Of a stretch of 64,000 bases of DNA, positions 35,687 through 43,816 are shown piece by piece. Made by a program: the position numbers and the translations under genes. How positions within the stretch are numbered: the stretch's first letter is position 1; every line of letters starts with the position of its first letter. Origin of the DNA: Mycolicibacterium frederiksbergense (lineage in GTDB: Bacteria > Actinomycetota > Actinomycetes > Mycobacteriales > Mycobacteriaceae); contig NZ_CP038799.1 of assembly GCF_012223425.1 (NCBI RefSeq), positions 2,170,001 through 2,234,000 on the forward strand. Direction: 5' to 3'. The notes below the pieces were generated by a model. The model made no database searches and had not been told where the DNA came from. It was given only the letters and a program-made list of their open reading frames with translations.

Positions 35687-35717
35687 GTTTCCCCGGTTTC
35701 TGGGTAGTGTGACGTCC

Positions 35718-37187
35718 ATGACACAGACAGCGTTCAAGACGACGTGGGACAAGCTGTTCATCGGTGGCCAATGGGTTGAACCGTCGACCTCGGAGGTCAT
35801 CGAGGTCTTCTCCCCCGCCACCGAGCAGAAGGTCGGGCAGGTCCCGCTGGCCGCAAAGGCGGATGTGGACGCCGCGTGCGCCGCAGCCCGCAAGGCATTC
35901 GACGAGGGCCCGTGGCCGCGGATGTCCCCGAAGGAGCGCGAGGCGGTCCTCGCCAAGGCCGTCGAGCTGATCGAGGCCCGCGCCGAGGAGTTCAAGCATC
36001 TGCTCAAGCTGGAGACCGGCCAGCCGCAGACCATCGTCGACATGATGCAGTACGGCGCGGCAATGTCGACGCTGCAGTTCTACGCCGCCGGTGCCGACAA
36101 GTTCGCGTGGCAGGACATCCGTGACGGCCTCTACGGCCAGACCCTGGTGCTCAAGGAGCCCATCGGTGTCGTCGGCGCCGTCGTGGCCTGGAACGTGCCT
36201 TTCTTCCTGGCCGCCAACAAGCTGGGCCCGGCCCTGCTGGCCGGCTGCACCATGGTGCTCAAGCCCGCCGCCGAGACCCCGCTGACCACCAACCTGATGG
36301 CCGACGTGTTCGCCGAGGCCGGTCTGCCCGAGGGCGTGCTCTCCGTGGTGCCCGGTGGTGTCGAGACCGGTCGCGCGCTGACCGACAACCCGGCGCTGGA
36401 CAAGTTCACCTTCACCGGGTCGAGCGCGGTCGGCAAGGAGATCGGCAAGATCGCCGCCGAGAAGCTCAAGCCGTGCACGCTGGAACTCGGCGGCAAGTCC
36501 GCGGCGATCATCCTCGAGGACGCCGACCTGGACTCGACCCTGCCGATGCTGATCTTCTCGGGCCTGATGAACTCCGGGCAGGCCTGTGTCGGCCAGACCC
36601 GCATCCTGGCCCCGCGGTCGCGCTACGACGAGGTGGTCGAGAAGGTCGCCGCCGCGGCAGCCGGGATGCAGGCCGGCACGCCCGATGACCCGGCCGCCAT
36701 GATCGGCCCGCTGATCTCGGAGAAGCAGCGTGAGCGCGTCGAGGGCTACATCAAGAAGGGCGTCGACGAGGGCGCGCGCATCGTCACCGGCGGCGGCCGG
36801 CCCGAGGGCCTGGACAGCGGCTGGTTCGTGCAGCCCACCGTGTTCGCCGATGTTGACAACTCGATGACCATCGCCCAGGAGGAGATCTTCGGACCCGTTC
36901 TGGTGGTCATCCCCTTCGACGACGAGGCCGACGCGGTGCGCATCGCCAACGACTCGGTGTACGGGCTGGCCGGTTCGGTGTACACGACCGACTACGCCAA
37001 GGCCATCGAGATCGCCAAGCAGATCCGCACCGGCACATACGGAATCAACATGTACGCCTTCGATGCGGGTGCGCCGTTCGGTGGGTACAAGAACTCCGGC
37101 ATCGGCCGTGAGTGTGGCCCGGAAGGCATCTCGGGCTACTGCGAATCCAAGAGCGTGCTGCTGCCGTTCGGCTACACCCCGGAGTAG
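35718..37187 (+). CDS. NAD(P)-dependent aldehyde dehydrogenase (Rv0223c-like)
   Basis: 489 residues, full length for the family. The catalytic Cys is in NSGQACVGQTRIL (about residue 292) and the Glu in LELGGKSAA (about 258); FTGSSAVGKEIGKIA binds the nucleotide. It oxidises an aldehyde to the acid. The preferred substrate is unknown, though KstR control would link it to sterol or lipid breakdown. ATG at 35718. The gene ends before a 60-base hairpin. Confidence 0.93.
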   Translation: MTQTAFKTTWDKLFIGGQWVEPSTSEVIEVFSPATEQKVGQVPLAAKADVDAACAAARKAFDEGPWPRMSPKEREAVLAKAVELIEARAEEFKHLLKLETGQPQTIVDMMQYGAAMSTLQFYAAGADKFAWQDIRDGLYGQTLVLKEPIGVVGAVVAWNVPFFLAANKLGPALLAGCTMVLKPAAETPLTTNLMADVFAEAGLPEGVLSVVPGGVETGRALTDNPALDKFTFTGSSAVGKEIGKIAAEKLKPCTLELGGKSAAIILEDADLDSTLPMLIFSGLMNSGQACVGQTRILAPRSRYDEVVEKVAAAAAGMQAGTPDDPAAMIGPLISEKQRERVEGYIKKGVDEGARIVTGGGRPEGLDSGWFVQPTVFADVDNSMTIAQEEIFGPVLVVIPFDDEADAVRIANDSVYGLAGSVYTTDYAKAIEIAKQIRTGTYGINMYAFDAGAPFGGYKNSGIGRECGPEGISGYCESKSVLLPFGYTPE

Positions 37188-37205
37188 CCACAACACCCTT
37201 TCTGC

Positions 37206-37265
37206 GCGAGCAGACGCGAATGGCCCCAAGACCACCTGGTTTTGGGGCCATTTACGTCTGCTCGC
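37206..37265. terminator. 60-base hairpin after the aldehyde dehydrogenase gene (element D)
   Basis: The outer stem GCGAGCAGACG (37206-37216) pairs with CGTCTGCTCGC (37255-37265), and the inner stem AATGGCCCCAA pairs with TTGGGGCCATT. It is probably a strong terminator. The arms match a hairpin type I recognise as common between mycobacterial genes, distinct from elements A-C here. Confidence 0.7.
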
Positions 37266-37267
37266 GG

Positions 37268-37312
37268 GATGAGAGTTCGCTCATCTGCGGCTCCTCTTGT
37301 CCTCATCTGCGG
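37268..37312 (+). promoter_or_regulatory. Response-regulator-type operator before the Asp/Trp-rich protein
   Basis: GATGAG-N6-CTCATC (37268-37285) runs into three 11-base units each starting CTC: CTCATCTGCGG (37280), CTCCTCTTGTC (37291), CTCATCTGCGG (37302). Helical-turn-spaced direct repeats are typical OmpR-family sites. The first 26 bases match 40164-40139 (minus strand) at 21 positions. Confidence 0.65.
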
Positions 37313-37360
37313 GCACGAACCTTGTGGTGTCGGGACAACAACCAGCAAGGAGCAGACCCC

Positions 37361-37567
37361 ATGCAGAACGCGAAGATCCTCACCGTCGCCCTGGCCCTGA
37401 CCGGCCTGGGTTTTCTGGGCGCCGGCACGGCGTTCGCCGACGAGGTCTCGATGCCCGTCCCCGCCGCCACGAGCGGGACGACGATCCTGGCCGACGACGA
37501 CGATGACTGGGACGACTGGCACGACGACTGGCAGGACGACGACTGGGACGACCGCTGGGACGACTGA
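37361..37567 (+). CDS. Small secreted Asp/Trp-rich protein
   Basis: 68 residues. A clear signal peptide (LTVALALTGLGFLGAGTAFA, cleavage after AFA near 27) leaves a mature peptide of about 41. Its last 24 residues are almost only Asp and Trp with occasional His, Gln and Arg (DDDDDWDDWHDDW...RWDD). Such a tail should bind cations. AAGGAG (37348-37353) supports the ATG. It converges on the two-component genes and shares its operator with the minus-strand gene at 39776-40102, whose product also ends in an acidic ...GGWDD tail. I do not recognise a named family. Confidence 0.85.
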   Translation: MQNAKILTVALALTGLGFLGAGTAFADEVSMPVPAATSGTTILADDDDDWDDWHDDWQDDDWDDRWDD

Positions 37568-37617
37568 TTCGCCCGCGCCGCGCCCGTCATCCACGCCCGG
37601 ATGGCGGGCGTCGCGCG

Positions 37618-38283
37618 TCAGGGCACGTCCTCCAGTCGATACCCCATCCCGCGCAGCGTCACGAACCGCTCGGCGCCGAGCTTGCGCCGCAGATACCGGA
37701 CGTAGACGTCGACCACATTGGAATTCGGGTCGAAGTCGTAACCCCAGACGTGGCTGAGCAATTGCTCGCGGGAGAGTACCTGGCCCGGGTGGCGCAGAAA
37801 AGTCTCGGCGAGCGCGAATTCGCGCGCCGACAGATCCACGGTCTGCCCGCCGACATCGGCGCGGCGGGTGCGCAGATCCAAGTGCAGTCCCCCATAGGTC
37901 AACACCGTCAGTTCGGCCGCCCGGTGGGAGCTCAGCCGCAGCCGCACCCGGGCCAGCAGTTCTTCGAACCGGAACGGTTTGGGCATGTAGTCATCGGCAC
38001 CACCCTCCAGGCCGGCCACCGTGTCCTGCACGCTGTCGCGGGCGGTGAGCACGATGACCGGGATCCCGTTGCGCTCCTGCCGCAGCCTGCGCAGCACCGA
38101 GAAACCGTCCATCTCCGGTAGGCCGATGTCCAGGACCAGCAGATCGAACCCCCCGGTGACGGCATACTCATAGGCCGCGAGCCCGTCGGCAACCGCAGTG
38201 ACGGCAAAACCGTTGGCGGACAACCCCTTCTCGATGAACGACGAGATCCGCGGCTCGTCCTCGGCAATCAGGACGCGGGCCAC
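37618..38283 (-). CDS. OmpR/PhoB-family response regulator
   Basis: 221 residues. Receiver domain: acidic pocket E8/D9, phosphorylation site D52 (LLVLDIGLP), switch T80 and K102 (MPKPF). C-terminal winged helix from about 125, with SREQLLSHVWGYDFDPNSNVVDVYVRYLRRKLG. GTG start at 38283, overlapping the 3' end of the sensor kinase gene by 16 bases. Probable targets are the 11-base repeats at 37268-37312 and 40131-40164, which would make the locus autoregulated; this is inference from layout. Confidence 0.93.
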   Translation of the reverse strand: MARVLIAEDEPRISSFIEKGLSANGFAVTAVADGLAAYEYAVTGGFDLLVLDIGLPEMDGFSVLRRLRQERNGIPVIVLTARDSVQDTVAGLEGGADDYMPKPFRFEELLARVRLRLSSHRAAELTVLTYGGLHLDLRTRRADVGGQTVDLSAREFALAETFLRHPGQVLSREQLLSHVWGYDFDPNSNVVDVYVRYLRRKLGAERFVTLRGMGYRLEDVP

Positions 38284-39749
38284 TGCGCCTCCTCGAATCG
38301 GGCCGGTATGACGACGGTGAAGGACGCTCCGCGACCGGGGCCGCTGTCGAGCAACACCTCGCCGCCGTGCGCGTGGGCGATGGCCCGCACGATGGACAGG
38401 CCGAGACCGGCTCCGTCGGAACGCTTGCCACCCGCGCTGCCGCGGCCGAACCGCTCGAAGATGCGGGCCCGATCGGCGTCACTCACGCCCGGCCCGGAGT
38501 CGGCGACCCAGAACCGCAGCCATCCGCCGGACAGCTGGGAGCCGACCCCGATGCGGTCCCCGGCCCGGGTGTAGCGGCAGGCGTTGTCGGCCAGCGCCAC
38601 CATCGCCTGGGTGATGCGCTGCGGATCCAGCACCGCGACGGTGTCGGCCGAGGCGTCCAGGGTGAACTGCCGGTCGCCCAGTTGGCTCACCTTGCCGAAC
38701 ACATCGGCGGTCAGCGCCCCGATGTCGACGGCGACGGGCCGCAGGAAGGCGGGTTGTTCGGCACGCGCGAGCAGCATCAGGTCCGAGACCATCCGGTTCA
38801 TCCGCTCCAGTTCGTCATCGACCAGCGCGACGGTGGACTGCACATCCTCGCGGTCGCCGGCGTCGACCACCTCGAGATGGCCGCGGACGATGGTGATCGG
38901 GGTGCGCAACTCGTGGCCGATATCGTCGATGAAACGACGCTGCGCCCCGACGCCCGTCTCGATCCGGTCCAGCATGCCGTTGACGGTGACCACCAGCGCA
39001 TCGAGCTCGTCGCCTGCGCCGCTGGACGGAATACGTTGCGAGAGATCGGTTTCGGTGATGGCCCGGGCGGTGCCGACGATATCGCGCAGCGGAGCCAGGA
39101 TACGTCCGGCGACCAGCCAGGCCGCGCCCGCCGCCAGCAGCACGGTGATGGCGCCGACCACCAGCATCAGGCGTGCGGCGTCGTCGGCGCTGTCCCGTTC
39201 GGCATCCGCGAGGTAGGCCGCGACGATGACACCGCGTCCGGAATTGCCCTCCAGGCTCACCGGGATCGCCAGGTAGAGCACCTCGCCGGCGTCGGGATGC
39301 TGGTAGCGCCCGTCGGTCGGCACGGTCAGCTCCGCGACCAGCGCGGTGAAGGCGGCATCGCCGGCCAGGATCTCGGGTGTGCCGGGCTCCTGCCGGCTCT
39401 GGGTGCGGTACCGCCCGTCCACGTAGCCGAGGAACTTCTCGTTGGGCCGGGCGATGTTATAGGCGATCGCCTCGCGGATCACCTCGTCGACACCGGTGAA
39501 GGGATCGCCGGTGCGCGGGTTGATGCCGGGTGCGCTCAGTTCGGCGAACTCCTGCACCTCGAAGCGCAGCGCCTCGTTCATCCGGGTGTTGATACCCGAC
39601 ACCAGCAGCCGCCAGGTCACGAAGGTCACGATGCCCAGGGCGCCCAGCACCAGCAGCAACACCCAGCCGATGATGCGGGTGCGCGCGGTCGACGGCAGCG
39701 CGCGGCGCCATGCCGGCCGGGCCTGCGGTCCGAGGGGCATGATGTCCAT
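38268..39749 (-). CDS. Membrane sensor histidine kinase
   Basis: 493 residues. Transmembrane segments lie at about 25-50 and 193-215, with a roughly 140-residue extracytoplasmic sensor domain between. Then come HAMP (215-268), dimerisation/phosphoacceptor helix with H279 (FIDDIGHELRTP), and ATPase motifs ADNACRYT (N box), DSGPGV (G1) and GLGLSIV (G2). It is the second gene after the acidic secreted protein (26-base gap) and is translationally coupled to the response regulator. The signal may be a cation or envelope stress, given the Asp-rich partners. Confidence 0.93.
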   Translation of the reverse strand: MDIMPLGPQARPAWRRALPSTARTRIIGWVLLLVLGALGIVTFVTWRLLVSGINTRMNEALRFEVQEFAELSAPGINPRTGDPFTGVDEVIREAIAYNIARPNEKFLGYVDGRYRTQSRQEPGTPEILAGDAAFTALVAELTVPTDGRYQHPDAGEVLYLAIPVSLEGNSGRGVIVAAYLADAERDSADDAARLMLVVGAITVLLAAGAAWLVAGRILAPLRDIVGTARAITETDLSQRIPSSGAGDELDALVVTVNGMLDRIETGVGAQRRFIDDIGHELRTPITIVRGHLEVVDAGDREDVQSTVALVDDELERMNRMVSDLMLLARAEQPAFLRPVAVDIGALTADVFGKVSQLGDRQFTLDASADTVAVLDPQRITQAMVALADNACRYTRAGDRIGVGSQLSGGWLRFWVADSGPGVSDADRARIFERFGRGSAGGKRSDGAGLGLSIVRAIAHAHGGEVLLDSGPGRGASFTVVIPARFEEAQWPAS

Positions 39750-39775
39750 CCTGCCCGTTCGCCGATCCGCGGTAC

Positions 39776-40102
39776 TCAGTCGTCCCAGCCCCCGTCATCG
39801 TCATCGTCTCCGTCGTCGTCGTCGCCACCGTCGGTGATGGCCGGCGGCGGGGCGGGCACGTCGACGGGCGGCGGCGCCTTCGGCTCGGCCGTGATCCGCG
39901 GCGAAGCGGGTCCCGCCGGTCCGGGCACCGCCGGTAGGTCGGACGCGGCGGGGCCAGGCGCGGCGGGCACCCGCTGCGGCGCGGTGACCACGATCGGCGA
40001 CGCGGGGGCGTCGTCGGCGCTCGAGGTCAGCGATATCCCGACGGCGGTCGCCGCACCCGCGACCAGCAGCGCCGCGATCGGTACCAGGATCGTCGCCTTC
40101 AT
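39776..40102 (-). CDS. Secreted or membrane-anchored protein with Asp-rich tail
   Basis: 108 residues. The N-terminal hydrophobic segment (ILVPIAALLVAGAATAVGI) could be a signal peptide or anchor. The middle is Pro/Ala-rich (about 35-90), and the C-terminus is a run of Asp and Gly ending GGWDD. It is the first gene of the operon with the kinase and regulator. Low complexity rules out reliable family assignment; the acidic tail resembles that of the protein at 37361-37567. Confidence 0.8.
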   Translation of the reverse strand: MKATILVPIAALLVAGAATAVGISLTSSADDAPASPIVVTAPQRVPAAPGPAASDLPAVPGPAGPASPRITAEPKAPPPVDVPAPPPAITDGGDDDDGDDDDDGGWDD

Positions 40103-40130
40103 GACATCCAGCCTGGCCGCCGCCGGTCAC

Positions 40131-40164
40131 CTCACCGTGAGACGCAGATGAGAACCCTCTCATC
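40131..40164 (-). promoter_or_regulatory. Response-regulator-type operator before the two-component operon
   Basis: On the minus strand, GATGAGAG-N4-CTCATCTGCG-N-CTC (40164 to 40139) is followed by a further CTC repeat 11 bases on (CTCACGGTGAG). It lies 36 bases before the ATG at 40102. It also forms a perfect 7-base inverted repeat, GATGAGA-N4-TCTCATC, on the plus strand at 40147-40164. Confidence 0.65.
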
Positions 40165-40266
40165 GGCCCAGCCAACTGACCGATCCGGTGCGCTGCGGAT
40201 CACAGTTTCGCCGATGCGCGCGCCGGGTAGACCAGGCCGTCAGACTTACAAGAGAAAGCACCAGCA

Positions 40267-41070
40267 ATGAAACGTGATGTGAGAGCCCAACTCGACGTGG
40301 ACATCACCGCGCCGACGACCCTAGAATTTCAGATCGCCGTGGCTCCGCACCCTGGTGCCGAGGTCACCGAATCGCTGTCGTTCCTGTTGGACGGCAAGGA
40401 GATCCAGGCCCGCGAGATGTCCAGCGCGCATGGCACCCGGATCCATATCTTCGATGCGCCCGAGGGCAACCTCACAGTGGATTATTCGGCCACGGTGATC
40501 GGTCAGGCCGACCCCGCGCCGGTGGCCGATGTCGACCTGTCGACCTACCTGCGGCCCAGCAGGTACGCCGAAGCGGACAAATTCTTCGGTTTCGCCGCAA
40601 CCGAATTCGGCCAGTACGCCGACTCGGCCACCTTGCTGGAGAAGGTGTCCTCCTGGGTGGGTACCCGGCTGAGTTACGTGCCCGGCTCCAGCGACCCCAT
40701 CGACGGCGCCGCGGACACCCTGCTGGCCGGCGCGGGCGTGTGCCGCGACTACGCCCACTTGGTGGTGGCGTTGCTCCGCGCGGTGAACGTGCCGGCGCGC
40801 TTGGTCGCGGTGTACGCGCCCGGGTGCTCGCCGATGGACTTCCACGCCGTCGCCGAGGCCTTCGTCGAAGGGCAGTGGCGCGTGGTCGACGCGACCTGCC
40901 TGGCCCCCCGGCAGAGCATGGTGCGGATCGCCACGGGACGCGACGCCGCCGACACGGCGTTCCTGGACAACCACAAGGGTTCAATCACCCTGAACAACGC
41001 GACGGTGACCGCGGTCGTCGACGGCGATCTGCCCCAGGATTCGATCGATCAGCTGGTGTCGATCCGCTGA
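40267..41070 (+). CDS. Transglutaminase-like cysteine protease fold protein
   Basis: 267 residues. The triad is C159 (GAGVCRDYAHL), H193 (DFHAVAEAF) and D208 (WRVVDATC), as in bacterial transglutaminase-like proteins. The N-terminal 100 residues form the beta-rich domain usual in this group. There is no signal peptide, so it is cytoplasmic; related proteins are thought to act as peptidases or in peptide ligation. ATG at 40267 with a weak AGAGAAAG upstream. It stands alone between the two-component operon and hairpin B. Confidence 0.9.
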   Translation: MKRDVRAQLDVDITAPTTLEFQIAVAPHPGAEVTESLSFLLDGKEIQAREMSSAHGTRIHIFDAPEGNLTVDYSATVIGQADPAPVADVDLSTYLRPSRYAEADKFFGFAATEFGQYADSATLLEKVSSWVGTRLSYVPGSSDPIDGAADTLLAGAGVCRDYAHLVVALLRAVNVPARLVAVYAPGCSPMDFHAVAEAFVEGQWRVVDATCLAPRQSMVRIATGRDAADTAFLDNHKGSITLNNATVTAVVDGDLPQDSIDQLVSIR

Positions 41071-41077
41071 GGCCCGG

Positions 41078-41135
41078 CGAAACTCGCGTACCCGGGGTTC
41101 CGCAGGCCCGGATCACCCCGGGTACGCGAGTTTCG
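41078..41135. repeat. Long intergenic hairpin element B (CGAAACTCGCGTACCCGGGG arms)
   Basis: A perfect 20-base inverted repeat (41078-41097 and 41116-41135) with an 18-base loop, 7 bases after the transglutaminase stop and before the convergent fadE stop. The outer arm is the same as in element A near 11.6 kb. It is a likely bidirectional terminator and a repeat-family member. Confidence 0.75.
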
Positions 41136-41156
41136 GCGATGAGTTAGGGCGAAGAG

Positions 41157-42992
41157 TTAGAACGCATCCTCGGGCAGATCCATCGCACCCAGCTGGATCG
41201 ACTCGATGACGGCGCGATCCGAGGACAACCGCGGCAGGATGTGCCGGGCGAAAAACTCCGCCGCGCCGACCTTGCCCTCGTAGAAAGCGCGATCACGATC
41301 CGAAGCGCCCTCGTCGAGCGCATCGAGGGCGATCTCGGCGTGCTCGAGCAACAGCCAGCCGATCAGCAGGTCACCGATCGCCATCAGGAACGGCACCGAG
41401 GCCAGTCCGACCCGGTACAGCTCGCGAGGTTCCTGCTGGGACGCGACCAGATAGCCGATCATCGCACCGGCCATGCCCTGCGCATCGGCCACCGCCGCCG
41501 CCAAAGCCGTTCTGCCATCCGCGATCTCGGTCCGCACAGAGTCCTTGTCCAGGAACGCCTGCACCTGACCGAGCAGGTGTGACAACGCCGCACCCTGGTC
41601 GCGGGCGATCTTGCGGAAGAAGAAGTCCTGCGCCTGGATCGCGGTGGTGCCCTCATACAGCGAGTCGATCTTGGCGTCGCGGATGTACTGCTCGATCGGA
41701 TAGTCCTGCAGGTAACCCGATCCGCCGAACGTCTGCAGCGAATCGGTGAGGTAGCGGTAGGCCCGTTCGGATCCGAAACCCTTGACGATCGGCAGCAACA
41801 GATCGTTGACGTGTTCGGCCATCCGGGCATCCGCCCCGGACACGATCGCCGCCACGCTCGGGTCCTGGTGAGCCGCGGTGTACAGGTAGAGCGCGCGCAG
41901 GCCCTCGGCGTACGCCTTCTGGGTCAGCAGCGAACGGCGCACGTCCGGATGGTGCAGGATCGTCACCCGTGGCGCGGTCTTGTCCGTCATCTGAGTGAGG
42001 TCCGCGCCCTGTACGCGGGTCTTGGCGTACTCCAAGGCATTCAGGTAACCCGTGGACAGCGTCGCGATTGCTTTGGTGCCCACCATCATTCGCGCGTACT
42101 CGATGACCTTGAACATCTGGGCGATACCGCTGTGCTCATCGCCGACCAGCCAGCCGACGGCGGGTTCACCGTGCTGCCCGAACGTCAGCTCGCAGGTGGC
42201 GGACGCCTTGAGCCCCATCTTGTGTTCCAGGTTGGTGACGTAAACCCCGTTACGCTCACCGATCTCACCGGTCTGCGGATCGAAGTGGAATTTCGGCACG
42301 AAGAACAGCGACAACCCCTTGGTGCCCGGGCCCGCGCCGGCGGGCCGCGCGAGCACCGCGTGCACGATGTTCTCGTAGACGTCGCCGGTGTCACCGTTGG
42401 TGATGAAGCGCTTGACGCCGTCGAGGTGCCACGAGCCATCGGGTTGCTCGACGGCCTTGGTCCGTCCCGCACCGACATCGGAGCCGGCATCCGGTTCGGT
42501 CAGCACCATGGTGCCGCCCCAGTTGCGTTCGGCCATCAGCGACGCCCAGTGCTTCTGCTGTTCGTTGCCGAGGCCGTGGACGATGTCGGCGAGCACCGGC
42601 CCGGAGTGGCAGATGTAGGCCGCGGGCTGCGCGCCCAGCGCGAACTCCGCGATCGCCCAGGTGAGCATTGCCGGCGCGGGCAGACCACCGACGGCCTCGT
42701 CGAGACCGACCCGGAACCACTCGCTGTCCTGCCATGCCCGCAGCGCGGCCTTGAAAGGTTCTGGGTAGCTGACGGTGTGCGTCGACGGATCGAATGTGGG
42801 TGGGTTGCGGTCGGTTTCGGCGAACGCCTCGGCCAACGGCCCTTCGGCCAGCCGGGCGGCTTCGCTGAGCATCTCGCGTACCGAGGCACCATCGAGGTCG
42901 CCGAAGTCACCGGTTGCCAGCGCTTTGTCGATGTTCAGCGCCTCGAACAGGTTGAATTCGACATCGCGGACGTTGGAAATGTAGTGCCCCAT
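41157..42992 (-). CDS. FadE5-like acyl-CoA dehydrogenase (paralog)
   Basis: 611 residues, matching the fadE5 product of this window in length and in nearly every motif: [31 protein letters not shown] and [18 protein letters not shown] with the catalytic Glu. N-terminal and loop sequences differ enough for a separate function. ATG at 42992 gives [10 protein letters not shown], parallel to FadE5's [10 protein letters not shown]. It stands alone on its strand and converges on the transglutaminase gene across hairpin B. Confidence 0.93.
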   Translation of the reverse strand: MGHYISNVRDVEFNLFEALNIDKALATGDFGDLDGASVREMLSEAARLAEGPLAEAFAETDRNPPTFDPSTHTVSYPEPFKAALRAWQDSEWFRVGLDEAVGGLPAPAMLTWAIAEFALGAQPAAYICHSGPVLADIVHGLGNEQQKHWASLMAERNWGGTMVLTEPDAGSDVGAGRTKAVEQPDGSWHLDGVKRFITNGDTGDVYENIVHAVLARPAGAGPGTKGLSLFFVPKFHFDPQTGEIGERNGVYVTNLEHKMGLKASATCELTFGQHGEPAVGWLVGDEHSGIAQMFKVIEYARMMVGTKAIATLSTGYLNALEYAKTRVQGADLTQMTDKTAPRVTILHHPDVRRSLLTQKAYAEGLRALYLYTAAHQDPSVAAIVSGADARMAEHVNDLLLPIVKGFGSERAYRYLTDSLQTFGGSGYLQDYPIEQYIRDAKIDSLYEGTTAIQAQDFFFRKIARDQGAALSHLLGQVQAFLDKDSVRTEIADGRTALAAAVADAQGMAGAMIGYLVASQQEPRELYRVGLASVPFLMAIGDLLIGWLLLEHAEIALDALDEGASDRDRAFYEGKVGAAEFFARHILPRLSSDRAVIESIQLGAMDLPEDAF

Positions 42993-43171
42993 GCGGGTGA
43001 GAATAATCCCGCAACCGGCCGGGGTTCCACCGATTCGGATAGCTGTCAGTGCCGCGCCGCGTCGGGTGTTCATCATCTGTTCACCGGCGACCTGCGGATA
43101 CGCCGGAATATCGGATGCCGACCTCGGCGTTCATTCCTTATGCTTGAACCCACAGACTAGGAGGGGCACCG

Positions 43172-43294
43172 ATGTTGCTCATCGAGCTCAACGTTGCCGG
43201 CCGTCGCTTCACCCGGCGGCTGGGTGATCGCCCACGCCCCGTGGTCCTGCTGAACCGGCTCAACCGGCAGTTGCGGTTCTCGCGCGCGGCTTAA
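43172..43294 (+). CDS. Small basic protein, 40 residues, unknown function
   Basis: MLLIELNVAGRRFTRRLGD opens a 40-codon frame ending QLRFSRAA. It is rich in Arg and hydrophobic residues (net charge strongly positive). AGGAGGGG lies 6 bases before the ATG, one of the best ribosome binding sites in the window, and TATGCT at 43139-43144 fits a -10. The stop overlaps that of the convergent RibD-like gene (TTAA). No recognised family. Confidence 0.55.
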   Translation: MLLIELNVAGRRFTRRLGDRPRPVVLLNRLNRQLRFSRAA

Positions 43295-43815
43295 GCGGCC
43301 TTGCTCCAGCGCACGCAGACGAATTCACCGTTGCGGTCCACGTCGGTCAGCACCCATTCCGAGCGCATCGGCAGCAGCCGCGCCCCGGCGCCCAGCGTGC
43401 AGGGTGCGTAGGTGACCACCATCTCGTCGACGAGGCCGGCCGCCACGAACTGCGCCGCGGTCTGACCGCCGCCGACCACCCACACATCTCTGTCTCCCGC
43501 GGCGGCCAGCAGCTCGGCGTGCAGGCCGGCGATGTCGCCGTCGAAGGTCTGCACCGGGTGACCGTCCTGCACGATGTCGGGTCTGCTGGTGAGGATCCAG
43601 CTGGGCTGGGTGTACATCCACTGCCCCGGTAGGTTTTTCGCGATCCACTCGTAGGTGGACGACCCCATGACCAGCGCGCCGACATCGGCGACGAAGGCCT
43701 CGTAACCGAACGGTCCGTTCGGGTCGAAATCCCGCGTCAGGAGCCAGTCCAGGCTGTCCGCCTCATCGACGATGAACCCGTCCAGCGTGGAGGCGGTGAA
43801 GTAGATCGTCTTCAT
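43291..43815 (-). CDS. RibD C-terminal / dihydrofolate-reductase-fold protein
   Basis: 174 residues. MKTIYFTASTLDGFI, VMGSSTYEW, ILTSR and VWVVGGGQTAAQFV are the hallmarks of the RibD C-terminal reductase family, an NADPH-binding DHFR fold. The true substrate is unknown; it lacks the deaminase half of RibD. The ATG is one base after the stop of the AraC-DinB gene, so the two are co-translated. Confidence 0.9.
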   Translation of the reverse strand: MKTIYFTASTLDGFIVDEADSLDWLLTRDFDPNGPFGYEAFVADVGALVMGSSTYEWIAKNLPGQWMYTQPSWILTSRPDIVQDGHPVQTFDGDIAGLHAELLAAAGDRDVWVVGGGQTAAQFVAAGLVDEMVVTYAPCTLGAGARLLPMRSEWVLTDVDRNGEFVCVRWSKAA

Positions 43816-43816
43816 G

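Noticed and set aside
37503..37567. GAC/TGG-rich tract as a simple tandem repeat
   Set aside because: It encodes the acidic tail of a small secreted protein in frame and units are irregular, so coding is the better explanation.
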